Shown: positions 1 through 8,089, numbered from the stretch's first letter. The stretch: DNA of 21,360 bases from Clostridiales bacterium UBA4080 (GCA_002381865.1 DFYO01000035.1:1-21360); one strand, 5' to 3'. Numbers and translations are program-made. Notes: generated by a model not told the origin, from the letters alone.

Positions 1-88
1 ACCTACATTATACCATAAATGGGGGATTTTTTTATTAAAACATATAATAACAAGCATCAGGCCAAGTGCATTTCAAAGGGTTTCTTTT

Positions 89-133
89 GACTTTTTCACT
101 GGTCTCGAACCGTCCGAGACCAGTGAAAAAGTC
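89..133. repeat. Perfect 19-bp inverted repeat, 7-nt loop
   Basis: The left arm GACTTTTTCACTGGTCTCG (89-107) is exactly complementary to 115-133; the loop 108-114 is AACCGTC. A weaker outer pairing, GGGTTTC (78-84) with GAAACCC (158-164), extends the structure. A degenerate second copy of the left arm plus loop lies at 197-222 (23 of 26 positions identical by eye), without a matching right arm. No long T-run follows immediately, so a plain terminator is not the best reading. It looks like a dispersed palindromic (REP-like) element; the family assignment is inference. Confidence 0.85.
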
Positions 134-313
134 TATTTTTATTTGTTTTTGTGCCCTGAAACCCGCATAGATTCATTGATTTAATTTGGCAAACCCGACT
201 TTTTCAGTAATCTCGAACCGTCACCTTGATCTGGATCTCCGAGAACACAAAAGAACCGTCCCCTTGATCTCGGTCCCCTTGATCTGGATCTCCGAGAACA
301 CAAAAGAACCGTC
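107..313. repeat. Four GAACCGTC boxes
   Basis: The octamer GAACCGTC occurs at 107-114, 215-222, 253-260 and 306-313. The first is the loop of the 19-bp palindrome and the last two lie within the 48-nt direct repeats. From general knowledge, GAACCGTCCCC-type motifs recur in intergenic regions of several clostridial genomes, sometimes near REP-associated (IS200-like) transposases; no such transposase is visible in this window. Confidence 0.8.
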
Positions 314-324
314 CCCTTGATCTC
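224..324. repeat. Two 48-nt direct repeats
   Basis: Positions 224-271 and 277-324 are identical over 48 nt and are separated by only 5 nt (period 53). Each unit runs from CCTTGATCTGGATCTCC through a GAACCGTC box to CCTTGATCTC. There is no spacer diversity or array of further units, so this is not a CRISPR array. A recent tandem duplication of a repeat element is the simplest reading. Confidence 0.85.
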
Positions 325-362
325 CTGATCTCCCTTGATCTCCCTTGATCTCTCTTGATCTC
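314..362. repeat. Decamer tandem array, CCTTGATCTC-like
   Basis: After the second 48-nt repeat the motif YYTTGATCTC is repeated with a 10-nt period (331-340, 341-350, 351-360), preceded by a shortened unit around 321-330. The units differ only at one or two positions. It appears to be a slippage expansion of the 3' end of the 48-nt unit. No coding frame or RNA structure is evident. Confidence 0.75.
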
Positions 363-450
363 TTAATGCTCCAAGTTATATCCGAAAAATCGACTGGAAT
401 CAGCTTCTTTTTGATTAAAAACAGATTAGAAATAATTCACGTGTTTTTAA

Positions 451-479
451 TTGATTTTTTTTACAAGATTTGTTATGAT
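451..479 (+). promoter_or_regulatory. Promoter of the tetR-RND operon
   Basis: The -35 element TTGATT (451-456) and the -10 element TATGAT (474-479) are separated by 17 nt, a good sigma-A match. The predicted transcript starts about 25 nt before the tetR start codon. TetR proteins usually repress their own operon, but I see no clear operator palindrome beyond CACGTG at 439-444. Confidence 0.7.
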
Positions 480-509
480 TAGCTGAATAATGAACGGAGG
501 TTTATTAAT

Positions 510-1184
510 ATGGCACAGGTATTAAAAGAAGAGGTTCGGCAGGCGATTTTAGAATCTGCAATTTGCGAGTTTATGGACAAGGGCTATATAGGAGCCTCTA
601 TGAGAAGCATCGCCCTAAAGGCAGGGATTTCAGCTGGTAATATGTATAGATATTTTAAAGACAAGCAAAGCTTGTTTGAGGCTATTGTAGATCCGGTATA
701 TACGCATATCAATGAGCATATTGAATTTGAATATTCACAGCTCTTTTTAGAAATAAATCTGATAGAATATTATGATATTTTGTACCAGACATTTTCTAAG
801 CACAAAAGTCACAAAAATGAACTTTATCTTTTGCTTGAAAAAAGCAAGGGCTCAAAGTATGAAAATATAAAGGAAACAATAATTCAAAGGCTTGAAAAGG
901 CATTTAACCAGATGATAATTCAAGAGGTTAATAAAGACAGGGAGATTATCTCGGGAGATTTGTTTTCAAAGGCTTTTGCGACCTCGATTGTAGAGGGTGT
1001 TACAAAAATAATTTCTGCAGAACAAAGCGATGCAGAGCTGGTAAAAAATATGATTCAGTTTATTGAATTTGTTTTTAAAAGTACAATCAGAACTATGATT
1101 TCTGTAAGAGATGGCGCAATTAAATTCAGGAGGTTAAGCGATGAAGAAATACATAATAATATCAATAATAATTGCAAGCATTAG
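510..1184 (+). CDS. TetR/AcrR-family transcriptional regulator
   Basis: A 224-residue protein of normal TetR length. Residues about 8-55 form the N-terminal helix-turn-helix with the typical pattern ending in a GNMYRYFKDKQSLF recognition-helix block; the rest is a ligand/dimerisation domain too divergent to name. GGAGG at 496-500 sits 9 nt before the ATG. The 3' end overlaps the downstream adaptor gene by 44 nt in another frame, so the two are co-transcribed and probably translationally coupled. It most likely controls the efflux operon it heads, as is common for TetR proteins beside RND pumps; the ligand is unknown. Confidence 0.92.
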   Translation: MAQVLKEEVRQAILESAICEFMDKGYIGASMRSIALKAGISAGNMYRYFKDKQSLFEAIVDPVYTHINEHIEFEYSQLFLEINLIEYYDILYQTFSKHKSHKNELYLLLEKSKGSKYENIKETIIQRLEKAFNQMIIQEVNKDREIISGDLFSKAFATSIVEGVTKIISAEQSDAELVKNMIQFIEFVFKSTIRTMISVRDGAIKFRRLSDEEIHNNINNNCKH

Positions 1185-2400
1185 CTTGATTGGAGTTAGG
1201 GTTTATCAAAAGGTACAGGATTCAAAGCCTGTAGAGGCAGAGGTTAAGCCGATATCAGTTGAAGGTGAGCCGGTTAGAAAGGGAGCAATAAGTGATTATG
1301 CAGTATTTACAGGCAAGATTGAAGCAATTCAGACAGTCAGCATTATTCCTACAGTGCCTGCAATAGTGGAAAGCCTTAATGTAAAAGAGGGCGATATGGT
1401 AAAAAAGGGACAGCTTTTATTTCAGCTAGATGCAGATAATGCGCAAAATCAGGCAATTCAGGCGGATGTCGGAGTTAGACAGGCGCAAATTGGAGTAAAA
1501 AATGCGGAGGCGGCTGCAAAGCAAGCGGCAGCAAGCTATGATATGGCAAAGGCTAAGTACGATATGGATTATCAAAACTACCTTTTTGCAAGAGAAAATC
1601 TTGTTAAATATGAGGAGCTTTATAAGGAAGGTGTTATTTCTGAAAATGAGTTCAAGCAGATTAAGCTAAATTCCTCTGAATCCACCCTTGAGCTTCTAAA
1701 AAAACAACTAGAGCAGGCGGAGTTGGCGAAAAAACAGGCAGCAGCCGGAATTGAAAATGCAAATGCAGCAGTAACAATGGCTCGGTCAGGCTATAATATG
1801 GCGGCAGATAGCCTTAATGACACAACCTTTACAGCGCCTATTGAGGGATTTGTTTCTTCAATTAGTATTTCTGAAAAGGAAATGGCTGGAAGTATGCAGC
1901 CTGCCATGATAGTACATGATATTAATAGTGTTCAAATAAATGTAAATGTAAGTGAAACCTTTGTAAATAGAATTAAAAAGGGCGATAAGGTTGAGGTAGA
2001 GCTAACCTCTCTTAAGGGGAAAATGGCAGAGGGTGTAATCAAAACTGTAAGCCCTGCAGCAGATGAAAGAACCATGCTTTATAAGGTTACAATTGAGGTT
2101 AATAATAAAAGCCATGAAATTAAGCCGGGTATGTTTGCAAATGTAAAGATTAAAACAGATAAAAAGAGCAATTCCATTTATGTAAAAGGAAGTGCAGTTT
2201 TCAGCGAGGAAGGTAAAAACTATGTTTTTATTCAAAAGGGTGAAAGCAATGTTGAAAAGAAGCCTGTTGAAACAGGAATTGACAACGGTGAATACACAGA
2301 AATAAAAAGCGGTCTTTCGGAAAAGGATATTTATATTTATAAGGGAGTCGGATTTTTAAAAGAGGATTCTGTTATTGCCATGGTAAGAGGTGATAAATAA
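1141..2400 (+). CDS. HlyD/AcrA-type efflux adaptor (membrane fusion protein)
   Basis: A 419-residue periplasmic-adaptor-type protein. One N-terminal hydrophobic helix (about residues 4-20) anchors it. A first half-lipoyl strand set (about 55-95, with VKEGDMVKKGQLLF) is followed by a long alpha-helical coiled-coil hairpin (about 98-225) whose turn is around YKEGVISENEF, then the second lipoyl half (TFTAPIEGFV), a beta-barrel and a membrane-proximal domain. AGGAGG at 1128-1133 lies 7 nt before the ATG and inside tetR, supporting this start despite the 44-nt overlap. It should bridge the RND permease to the outside. No TolC-like outer-membrane gene is present, as expected for a monoderm. Confidence 0.93.
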   Translation: MKKYIIISIIIASISLIGVRVYQKVQDSKPVEAEVKPISVEGEPVRKGAISDYAVFTGKIEAIQTVSIIPTVPAIVESLNVKEGDMVKKGQLLFQLDADNAQNQAIQADVGVRQAQIGVKNAEAAAKQAAASYDMAKAKYDMDYQNYLFARENLVKYEELYKEGVISENEFKQIKLNSSESTLELLKKQLEQAELAKKQAAAGIENANAAVTMARSGYNMAADSLNDTTFTAPIEGFVSSISISEKEMAGSMQPAMIVHDINSVQINVNVSETFVNRIKKGDKVEVELTSLKGKMAEGVIKTVSPAADERTMLYKVTIEVNNKSHEIKPGMFANVKIKTDKKSNSIYVKGSAVFSEEGKNYVFIQKGESNVEKKPVETGIDNGEYTEIKSGLSEKDIYIYKGVGFLKEDSVIAMVRGDK

Positions 2401-5400
2401 TGCATATTTCTGAAATGTCAGTAAAAAAACCCGTTACAACAGCAATGCTGGTTTTGATTGTAATGGTTCTTGGAGCAGTTAGCTTTTCAAAAATTGGGAT
2501 TGACCTTTTTCCTAATATTGAGGTGCCGGTTGCGATAGTATCAACAACTTATGCAAATGTTGCTCCTGAGGAGCTGGAAACTCTGGTTACCAGACCTATT
2601 GAGGAGGCAGTTGGAACAGTTGCTAATATTGATACTATTCAATCAATTACCTCAGAGGGTCAGTCTATTGTTGTTGTTCAATTTGACTTTGGAACGGATA
2701 TGGACTTTGCCAGCTTAAAAATCAGGGAAAAGGTAGATATGGTTAAGGGCTTTTTACCTGATGGAGCAACGGACCCTATTGTTATTCAAATTGACCCTAA
2801 TGCTCAAGCAATTATGCAGATAGCGGCTACGGGCGGAGACTTGTCAGCTCTGCAAGCCTATGCAGAAAATGAGCTGAAGCCTTCACTTGAAAGAATTGAA
2901 GGGGTGGCTTCAGTTGATATTGCAGGAGGCTATGATAATTATGTAAGCATTAAGCTATTTACGGAAAGAATGAATGGCTACGGACTTACTATGGATATGC
3001 TTACACAGAGCCTTGGAGCACAGAATCTAAATCTTCCAGCAGGTAAGGTAAAAAAGGGAGATAAAGAGCTTTTGGTAAGGATGGTTGGTGAATTTACAAC
3101 AGTTGACCAGATTAAAAGAGTTCCAATTACTCTTCAATCAGGACAGACTATTTACCTTCAGGATATAGCGGAGGTATCTATTTCTAATGATGAGCTGCTT
3201 ACTATTTCAAAGGTAAATGGAGAGCAGGCAGTTAGTATTGCTATTCAAAAGCAGTCAGGGGTTAATACGGTTGAGGTTGCTGATAGTGTTACTAAAGCAA
3301 TTGGAAAGCTTAACCAAAATGGAAAATATAAGGTTGAGATAATAATCGACCAGTCTGAATATATTAGAGACTCTATTTCACAGGTTTCCTCCAGTGCTCT
3401 TTCGGGAGGTATACTTGCAGTATTAATATTATTTATTTTCCTTAGAAATATAAGAAGTACGGTTATTATAGGTCTTTCTATACCGACCTCAATAATTGCT
3501 ACCTTTGTATTGATTTTCTTTAATGGAATAACCTTAAATATGATGACGCTGGGAGGACTTGCGCTGGGGGTTGGTATGCTGGTGGATAACTCGGTTGTTG
3601 TTCTGGAAAATATATACCGCTTCAGGCAGGAGGGCTACTCGAAAATAGAGGCAGCTATAAAAGGAACAAAGGAGGTGGCAATGGCAGTTACTGCCTCTAC
3701 CCTTACAACCATTGCGGTATTCTTGCCAATAGCCTTTGTTGAGGGTGTTACCTCTATTATGTTTAGGGAATTAGCGCTTACAGTAAGCTTTTCACTGATT
3801 GCATCACTTGTGGTAGCACTTACACTAGTTCCTATGATGTCCTCGAAAATCCTTAAAATTGATGAAATGAGAGGAATGCATCATATTACAAGATTTAAAA
3901 TAGTAGGAACAATACTAGATAAAACAGACAAGGTATACGCAAAGATAGAAGAAATATATGGGAAGCTTTTACAGTGGTCCCTAAAGCATAGAAAAACAGT
4001 AGTTTCAATAGCAGCGGCTACTTTTGTGCTGGGCATAATGTCTATTGCCTTAATTGGAAGCGAGTTTTTCCCAACCTCAGATGAAGGCGCCTTTGCAATA
4101 AGCGTTGAACTGGAAAATGGAGCAAGGGTAAAGGATACTTCAGCAGCTATTGACTTGATTATTGAAAGAATTATAGACGTTGAAGAAATAGACTATGTTT
4201 TTTCCAGTACAACCAGCGGTGAGTTTATGGCATCCGGACAAAACCGAGGACAGATTCAAGGGGTTCTAAAGCCTATGAATCAAAGAGATAAATCGGTTTT
4301 TGAGGTTGTTGAGCTGTTGGATGAAAAAATAGGGAATATTCCTGGAGTAAAAATTAATGTAAGCAATCAAAGCTCTATGATGACTATGGGTGGCGGAAGC
4401 GCTATTTCTCTTATGATTAAGGGTGACGATTACGAAGTACTTAAGGATTTATCCAAGGAGGTTGAAGCAGTTATTGAGGGAGTCAGCGGAACAAAAAATG
4501 TTGTTTCAAGTATTTCCGATGAAATTCCTCAGGTGGAAATAACTGCCAAGGAAAGTGCAGCAGGCTATGGACTTAGTACCATGCAGATAGCAAATGCAGT
4601 TAAAAATGTTATTGATGGAAAAACAGCTACAAAATACAAATATAATGGCGAGGAAATAGATGTAGTATTAGAAGGAGAAGGACTTTACTCGGAAAGTATT
4701 TCCAATCTTGAGCAGATTTCAATTCCAACAGCTATGGGAACGGTAGTGCCTCTTGAACTGGTAGCTAATATTAGTATTGGAGAAGGACCAACTACTCTTT
4801 ACAGAGATAATCAGTCCAGGGTTGTTACAATTAATGCTGATTTGGGAGGAAGAAGCTTAGGAGTAGTAACAAGTGAAATAAATGCAAAAATCAAGGATAT
4901 TACCCTTCCAGAAGGATATTTTCTTGAATCAGCAGGGCAAGAGGAAATGATGAACGAAGCCTTTGCAGATTTATTATTAGCGCTTTTTCTTGCAGTAATT
5001 TTAGTTTATATGATTTTGGCATCACAATTTGAAAGCCTTCTAAATCCTTTTATTATAATGTTCTCTACGCCTCTGGCATTTTCAGGTGGACTTATAGGAC
5101 TTATGATTACAGGCAGAACGCTTAATATTACTTCGATGATTGGATTTATTCTGCTGGCGGGAATTGTTGTTAATAATGCAATTGTATTAATTGACTATAT
5201 TAATACCAGAAGAAAGAATGGTGAAGAGAGAAATGAAGCAGTACTTAAGGCTGGACCGATACGTTTAAGACCAATTCTTATGACTACCTTGACAACGGTA
5301 CTTGGACTTGTTCCGTTATCAATAGGAATCGGAGAGGGAGCTGAGCTTGCGGCATCAATGGGTACGGTAGTAATCTTTGGATTGTCACTTTCGACCTTGC

Positions 5401-5510
5401 TTACACTGGTATTCATTCCTGTTGTATATACAATTTTTGATGATAAATCAACAAAATTTAAGCAAAAAAGAAAGGAAAAACAGGCAAAACATACAAAAAA
5501 TACGCCTTAA
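2400..5510 (+). CDS. RND-family efflux permease
   Basis: A 1036-residue protein with full-length RND architecture: TM1 (about 10-30), a large extracytoplasmic loop, TM2-6 (from about 335), a second large loop (about 560-860) and TM8-12. The proton-relay helix TM4 carries GMLVDNSVVVLEN (D396, with Asn397 where AcrB has a second Asp, then E403/N404). The C-terminal half has the expected NNAIVLIDYI and GxRLRPILMT-type blocks. The ATG shares its first base with the adaptor stop codon (TAATG), with AGAGGTG just upstream, so translation is coupled. It is probably a proton-driven exporter of amphiphilic compounds, like SwrC-type pumps of Firmicutes; the substrate cannot be told from sequence. Confidence 0.95.
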   Translation: MHISEMSVKKPVTTAMLVLIVMVLGAVSFSKIGIDLFPNIEVPVAIVSTTYANVAPEELETLVTRPIEEAVGTVANIDTIQSITSEGQSIVVVQFDFGTDMDFASLKIREKVDMVKGFLPDGATDPIVIQIDPNAQAIMQIAATGGDLSALQAYAENELKPSLERIEGVASVDIAGGYDNYVSIKLFTERMNGYGLTMDMLTQSLGAQNLNLPAGKVKKGDKELLVRMVGEFTTVDQIKRVPITLQSGQTIYLQDIAEVSISNDELLTISKVNGEQAVSIAIQKQSGVNTVEVADSVTKAIGKLNQNGKYKVEIIIDQSEYIRDSISQVSSSALSGGILAVLILFIFLRNIRSTVIIGLSIPTSIIATFVLIFFNGITLNMMTLGGLALGVGMLVDNSVVVLENIYRFRQEGYSKIEAAIKGTKEVAMAVTASTLTTIAVFLPIAFVEGVTSIMFRELALTVSFSLIASLVVALTLVPMMSSKILKIDEMRGMHHITRFKIVGTILDKTDKVYAKIEEIYGKLLQWSLKHRKTVVSIAAATFVLGIMSIALIGSEFFPTSDEGAFAISVELENGARVKDTSAAIDLIIERIIDVEEIDYVFSSTTSGEFMASGQNRGQIQGVLKPMNQRDKSVFEVVELLDEKIGNIPGVKINVSNQSSMMTMGGGSAISLMIKGDDYEVLKDLSKEVEAVIEGVSGTKNVVSSISDEIPQVEITAKESAAGYGLSTMQIANAVKNVIDGKTATKYKYNGEEIDVVLEGEGLYSESISNLEQISIPTAMGTVVPLELVANISIGEGPTTLYRDNQSRVVTINADLGGRSLGVVTSEINAKIKDITLPEGYFLESAGQEEMMNEAFADLLLALFLAVILVYMILASQFESLLNPFIIMFSTPLAFSGGLIGLMITGRTLNITSMIGFILLAGIVVNNAIVLIDYINTRRKNGEERNEAVLKAGPIRLRPILMTTLTTVLGLVPLSIGIGEGAELAASMGTVVIFGLSLSTLLTLVFIPVVYTIFDDKSTKFKQKRKEKQAKHTKNTP

Positions 5511-5512
5511 GC

Positions 5513-5541
5513 TTTACAAAGCCATTTGAATATGTTAAGAT
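5513..5541 (+). promoter_or_regulatory. Promoter of the M23 peptidase gene
   Basis: TTTACA (5513-5518) and TAAGAT (5536-5541) are 17 nt apart, and the -10 is preceded by TGT, an extended -10 signature. It begins directly after the RND stop codon. Transcription would start near 5548, leaving a leader of about 50 nt before the chosen GTG start. Confidence 0.5.
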
Positions 5542-5551
5542 TTGATTAAGT

Positions 5552-5568
5552 TGTTACAAAAGTGTTAC
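5552..5568 (+). promoter_or_regulatory. WalR box, TGTTAC-N5-TGTTAC
   Basis: Two identical TGTTAC half-sites are separated by AAAAG, an exact match to the published WalR/YycF consensus TGTWAH-N5-TGTWAH. The site lies just downstream of the predicted -10 element, a position more often linked with repression than activation. No usable -10 is visible about 10 nt downstream of the box. Having a WalR box in front of a cell-wall hydrolase is the classic regulon arrangement. Binding is inferred. Confidence 0.65.
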
Positions 5569-5596
5569 GAGAATGGCTGCGAGGAGGGTTAAATTA

Positions 5597-7189
5597 GTGC
5601 GGAATTTTGACAAAATAAGAGATTACATAAAAAGCAAGATATCAAAAATTAAACGAAAAGAATTAGCATTATATATATCAGTATTAGTAGGGGTGTTATT
5701 TGTACTTGGAGCTTCAACGGTAATATTTGATTATACAGGACTGGCAGCACAGGAGGCAAAGGCTTCAAACTGCTTCAGAGTATTTATCAACGGAGAAAAT
5801 CTTGGCTTAGTTAAAAGCAAGGCAGATGGAGAGGCGGCAATCAAAAAAGCGACGCTTCAATTAACTGATGAGCTGGGATATGAGCCGGATGTAAATCCAG
5901 TAGTTAAGTATGTTGAGGAATATTCACCTTCCATTAATTTTACAGTGTCAGACAGTATTGTATCTGAGATACAGCTGGTGCTAAGGGAAAATATGGAGGG
6001 AATGAAGATTAAGGCGTACGCAATTAAGATTGGAGAGGACTTTGTTGTAGCTGTAGAAAACGAAGAGGATGTTAAAAAGGTTTTAGAAAATGCAAAAAAC
6101 ACTTATGTTAAGAATGCAGATAATTTTGGAGTAACATTGGACAAAAGTGAATATAATAGCTTGGTTGAGGTTCCGAAGATTGTTGAAACAAAGGATGCTG
6201 CTCAAAACAAGGAGCTGGCTATGACGGCAGGAAAAGCAGAAGCTCCAGCTAAGAAGGTGGCTGCAGTTAATACACCGAAGACTGTAGGGGTTGAATTTAC
6301 TGAAGACATAATTGTAGTCGAAGCCTATGTCGCTTCTAATAAGGTATTAGATGTTGAAGAGGCTACTAAGGAAATTACAAAGGCTAATCAAGAGCCTGTT
6401 AAGTACATTGTAAAAGAGGGTGATTGCCCGTCGACTATTGCAACAGCTAACAATATGACCTTGAAAAAGCTTACAGAGCTTAATCCGAGACTTGCAAGCA
6501 CAGAGCTTGTTAATATCGGAGATGAACTGATTGTAATGGTTCCAAAGCCTGAGCTTACAATTACGACTAAGGAAGAAGTAGCCTATAAGGCAAAGATTGC
6601 AAAGACTACAAAGTATATTGAAAATGAAGCCAAATATGAAGGAACAAATAAGGTTATAGATGGTGGAGCAGATGGAGAAAAGCTTGTCACTGCTATAGTT
6701 ACAAAGATTAACGGCAAAGAGAATTCACGTACAATTACTGAGGAGGTTGTTGTAACTGAGGCGAAGGAAAAGGTTATTGAAAAGGGAACCAAAAAATTAC
6801 CTGCTAAGGCAGCTACGGGCTCCTTTGTTATGCCACTTGCAAGATATACACTTTCTTCGGGATATGGCTATAGATGGGGAGGCTTCCACTATGGAGTTGA
6901 CCTTGCTGCTTCAACAGGAACAGTAATCAGAGCCTCTGATGGAGGAACGGTATCATTTGCAGGATGGTCAGGTGGATATGGATATCTTGTAATACTTGAT
7001 CATGGCAATGGTGTAACCACCAAATACGCACATTGTAGCAAAATAACTGTTTCTGAAGGTCAAAAGGTTGCACAGTATCAGGAGATTGCTAGAGTTGGAA
7101 GCACAGGACAAAGTACAGGTCCTCACTGTCACTTTGAAATACGATTTGATGGATCGCCTGCTAATCCAATGAACTATGTAAACAGATAG
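5597..7189 (+). CDS. Membrane-anchored LysM-G5-M23 peptidoglycan endopeptidase
   Basis: I choose GTG 5597 (530 aa) because AGGAGG at 5582-5587 lies 9 nt upstream; the in-frame ATG at 5573 has no ribosome binding site and would place that AGGAGG inside the gene. Domains (GTG numbering): basic N-terminus, one transmembrane helix (about 22-44), an extracellular region, LysM (about 269-315, starting VKYIVKEGD), G5 (about 319-393) and a C-terminal M23 LytM-type peptidase (about 412-527). Zinc ligands and catalytic histidines are visible: H431 and D435 in HYGVD, H479 in YAHC, and H510/H512 in GPHCHFE. It should cleave peptide cross-links while held at the membrane and bound to glycan. The WalR box upstream and walRK downstream support a role in WalR-controlled wall turnover. 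Confidence 0.92.
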   Translation: MRNFDKIRDYIKSKISKIKRKELALYISVLVGVLFVLGASTVIFDYTGLAAQEAKASNCFRVFINGENLGLVKSKADGEAAIKKATLQLTDELGYEPDVNPVVKYVEEYSPSINFTVSDSIVSEIQLVLRENMEGMKIKAYAIKIGEDFVVAVENEEDVKKVLENAKNTYVKNADNFGVTLDKSEYNSLVEVPKIVETKDAAQNKELAMTAGKAEAPAKKVAAVNTPKTVGVEFTEDIIVVEAYVASNKVLDVEEATKEITKANQEPVKYIVKEGDCPSTIATANNMTLKKLTELNPRLASTELVNIGDELIVMVPKPELTITTKEEVAYKAKIAKTTKYIENEAKYEGTNKVIDGGADGEKLVTAIVTKINGKENSRTITEEVVVTEAKEKVIEKGTKKLPAKAATGSFVMPLARYTLSSGYGYRWGGFHYGVDLAASTGTVIRASDGGTVSFAGWSGGYGYLVILDHGNGVTTKYAHCSKITVSEGQKVAQYQEIARVGSTGQSTGPHCHFEIRFDGSPANPMNYVNR

Positions 7190-7209
7190 AAAAGCTTTGA
7201 TAATTAACT

Positions 7210-7236
7210 AGGCACACTGTAAAGTGTGCCTTTACT
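7210..7236 (+). terminator. Terminator after the M23 peptidase gene
   Basis: AGGCACACT (7210-7218) pairs perfectly with AGTGTGCCT (7223-7231) across a GTAA loop, followed by a short T-rich stretch. The T-run is brief and overlaps the -35 of the next promoter. Confidence 0.75.
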
Positions 7237-7259
7237 TTGACGTAAGATTTTGGTATGAT
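7231..7259 (+). promoter_or_regulatory. Promoter of walR
   Basis: TTTACT (7231-7236), a 17-nt spacer, then TATGAT (7254-7259) with TGG immediately before it (extended -10). No WalR box overlaps this promoter, so direct autoregulation from here is not suggested. Confidence 0.55.
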
Positions 7260-7313
7260 TTTCATAATAAGAAAAAGTAGCCAATGGTGAATTATAAAAA
7301 AAGAGGTGGGAAT

Positions 7314-8003
7314 ATGGCAAGTACAATATTGGTAGTAGATGATGAAAAATCAATCGTAGATATTCTAGAATTTAATTTAAACAGGGAGGGCTATCAAGTA
7401 CTAAAAGCTTATGATGGAGAAGAAGGCCTGAGATTATTTAATGAGAATAACCCTGATTTGGTTTTGCTAGATATAATGATGCCTAAAAAAGATGGATTGC
7501 AGGTTTGCAAGGAGATTAGAAGTCTTTCCAACACACCTATTATTATGCTGACTGCAAAGGCGGAAGAGGTTGATAAGGTAATAGGGCTTGAATTTGGTGC
7601 AGATGACTATGTTACAAAGCCCTTTAGTGTCAGGGAGGTTCTTGCCAGAGTTAAGGCAAATATCAGAAGAAGGGTTATGGATGTTAAGGATGAAAACAAG
7701 GCAAAGGAAATGATCTTTAATAATATGAGTATAAATGTTGACAGATATGAGGTTAAAAAGGAAGAAAAGGTTTTAGACCTAACTGTCAGGGAATATGAGC
7801 TGCTGGTTTTTCTAGCTACTCAAAAGGAACAGATTTTTACAAGGGAACAACTACTAGAAAAGGTATGGGGCTACGAATATTTTGGTGATGTTCGTACTGT
7901 TGATGTTACGGTAAGAAGATTAAGGGAAAAGATTGAAGACGATTCTTCGAATCCTTCCTTTATTATGACTAAGAGAGGTATAGGCTACTACTTTAAAGGA
8001 TAA
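7314..8003 (+). CDS. walR: Response regulator WalR (YycF)
   Basis: An OmpR-type regulator of 229 aa from ATG 7314. This start is preferred because GAGGTGGG at 7303-7310 sits right before it and the product begins MASTILVVDDEK; the in-frame ATG at 7284 adds ten atypical residues. Receiver domain: acidic pair D9/D10, phospho-acceptor D53 (LLDIMMPKKDG), T80 and K102 (TKPF). C-terminal winged helix about 130-228. The receiver is strikingly WalR-like (DILEFNL, IIMLTAK, DKVIGLE, GADDYVTKPFS, LARVKAN). With walK, yycH- and yycI-like genes downstream, this is the master regulator of wall hydrolase genes in Firmicutes. Confidence 0.93.
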   Translation: MASTILVVDDEKSIVDILEFNLNREGYQVLKAYDGEEGLRLFNENNPDLVLLDIMMPKKDGLQVCKEIRSLSNTPIIMLTAKAEEVDKVIGLEFGADDYVTKPFSVREVLARVKANIRRRVMDVKDENKAKEMIFNNMSINVDRYEVKKEEKVLDLTVREYELLVFLATQKEQIFTREQLLEKVWGYEYFGDVRTVDVTVRRLREKIEDDSSNPSFIMTKRGIGYYFKG

Positions 8004-8016
8004 TAAGCAAAACAAT

Positions 8017-8089
8017 AAATTTTAGCCAAAGGCTATATGCGTTTGGCTATTCTTGTCTATAAAGCAGAGGCTAAAGTTTATTATTAGCC
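8017..8089 (+). other. Possible alternative hairpins in the walR-walK gap
   Basis: TAGCCAAA (8023-8030) can pair with TTTGGCTA (8042-8049). The same left segment, AAATTTTAGCC (8017-8027), can instead pair with GGCTAAAGTTT (8069-8079, 10 of 11 plus possible G-U), and GGCTAA (8069-8074) can pair with TTAGCC (8084-8089). The gap is 108 nt, long for this operon. It could be a weak attenuator or an RNA-processing site; nothing recognisable as a riboswitch is seen and no real T-run follows. Confidence 0.3.

Noticed and set aside
224..360. CRISPR-like direct repeats
   Set aside because: Only two long units with a 5-nt gap, plus a simple decamer run; no regular spacers and no cas genes.
5573..5596. 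ATG start for the M23 peptidase
   Set aside because: No ribosome binding site upstream; the AGGAGG lies after it and fits GTG 5597.
8023..8050. Intrinsic terminator after walR
   Set aside because: Stem of 8 bp with an 11-nt loop but no T-run after it; kept only as a possible attenuator.
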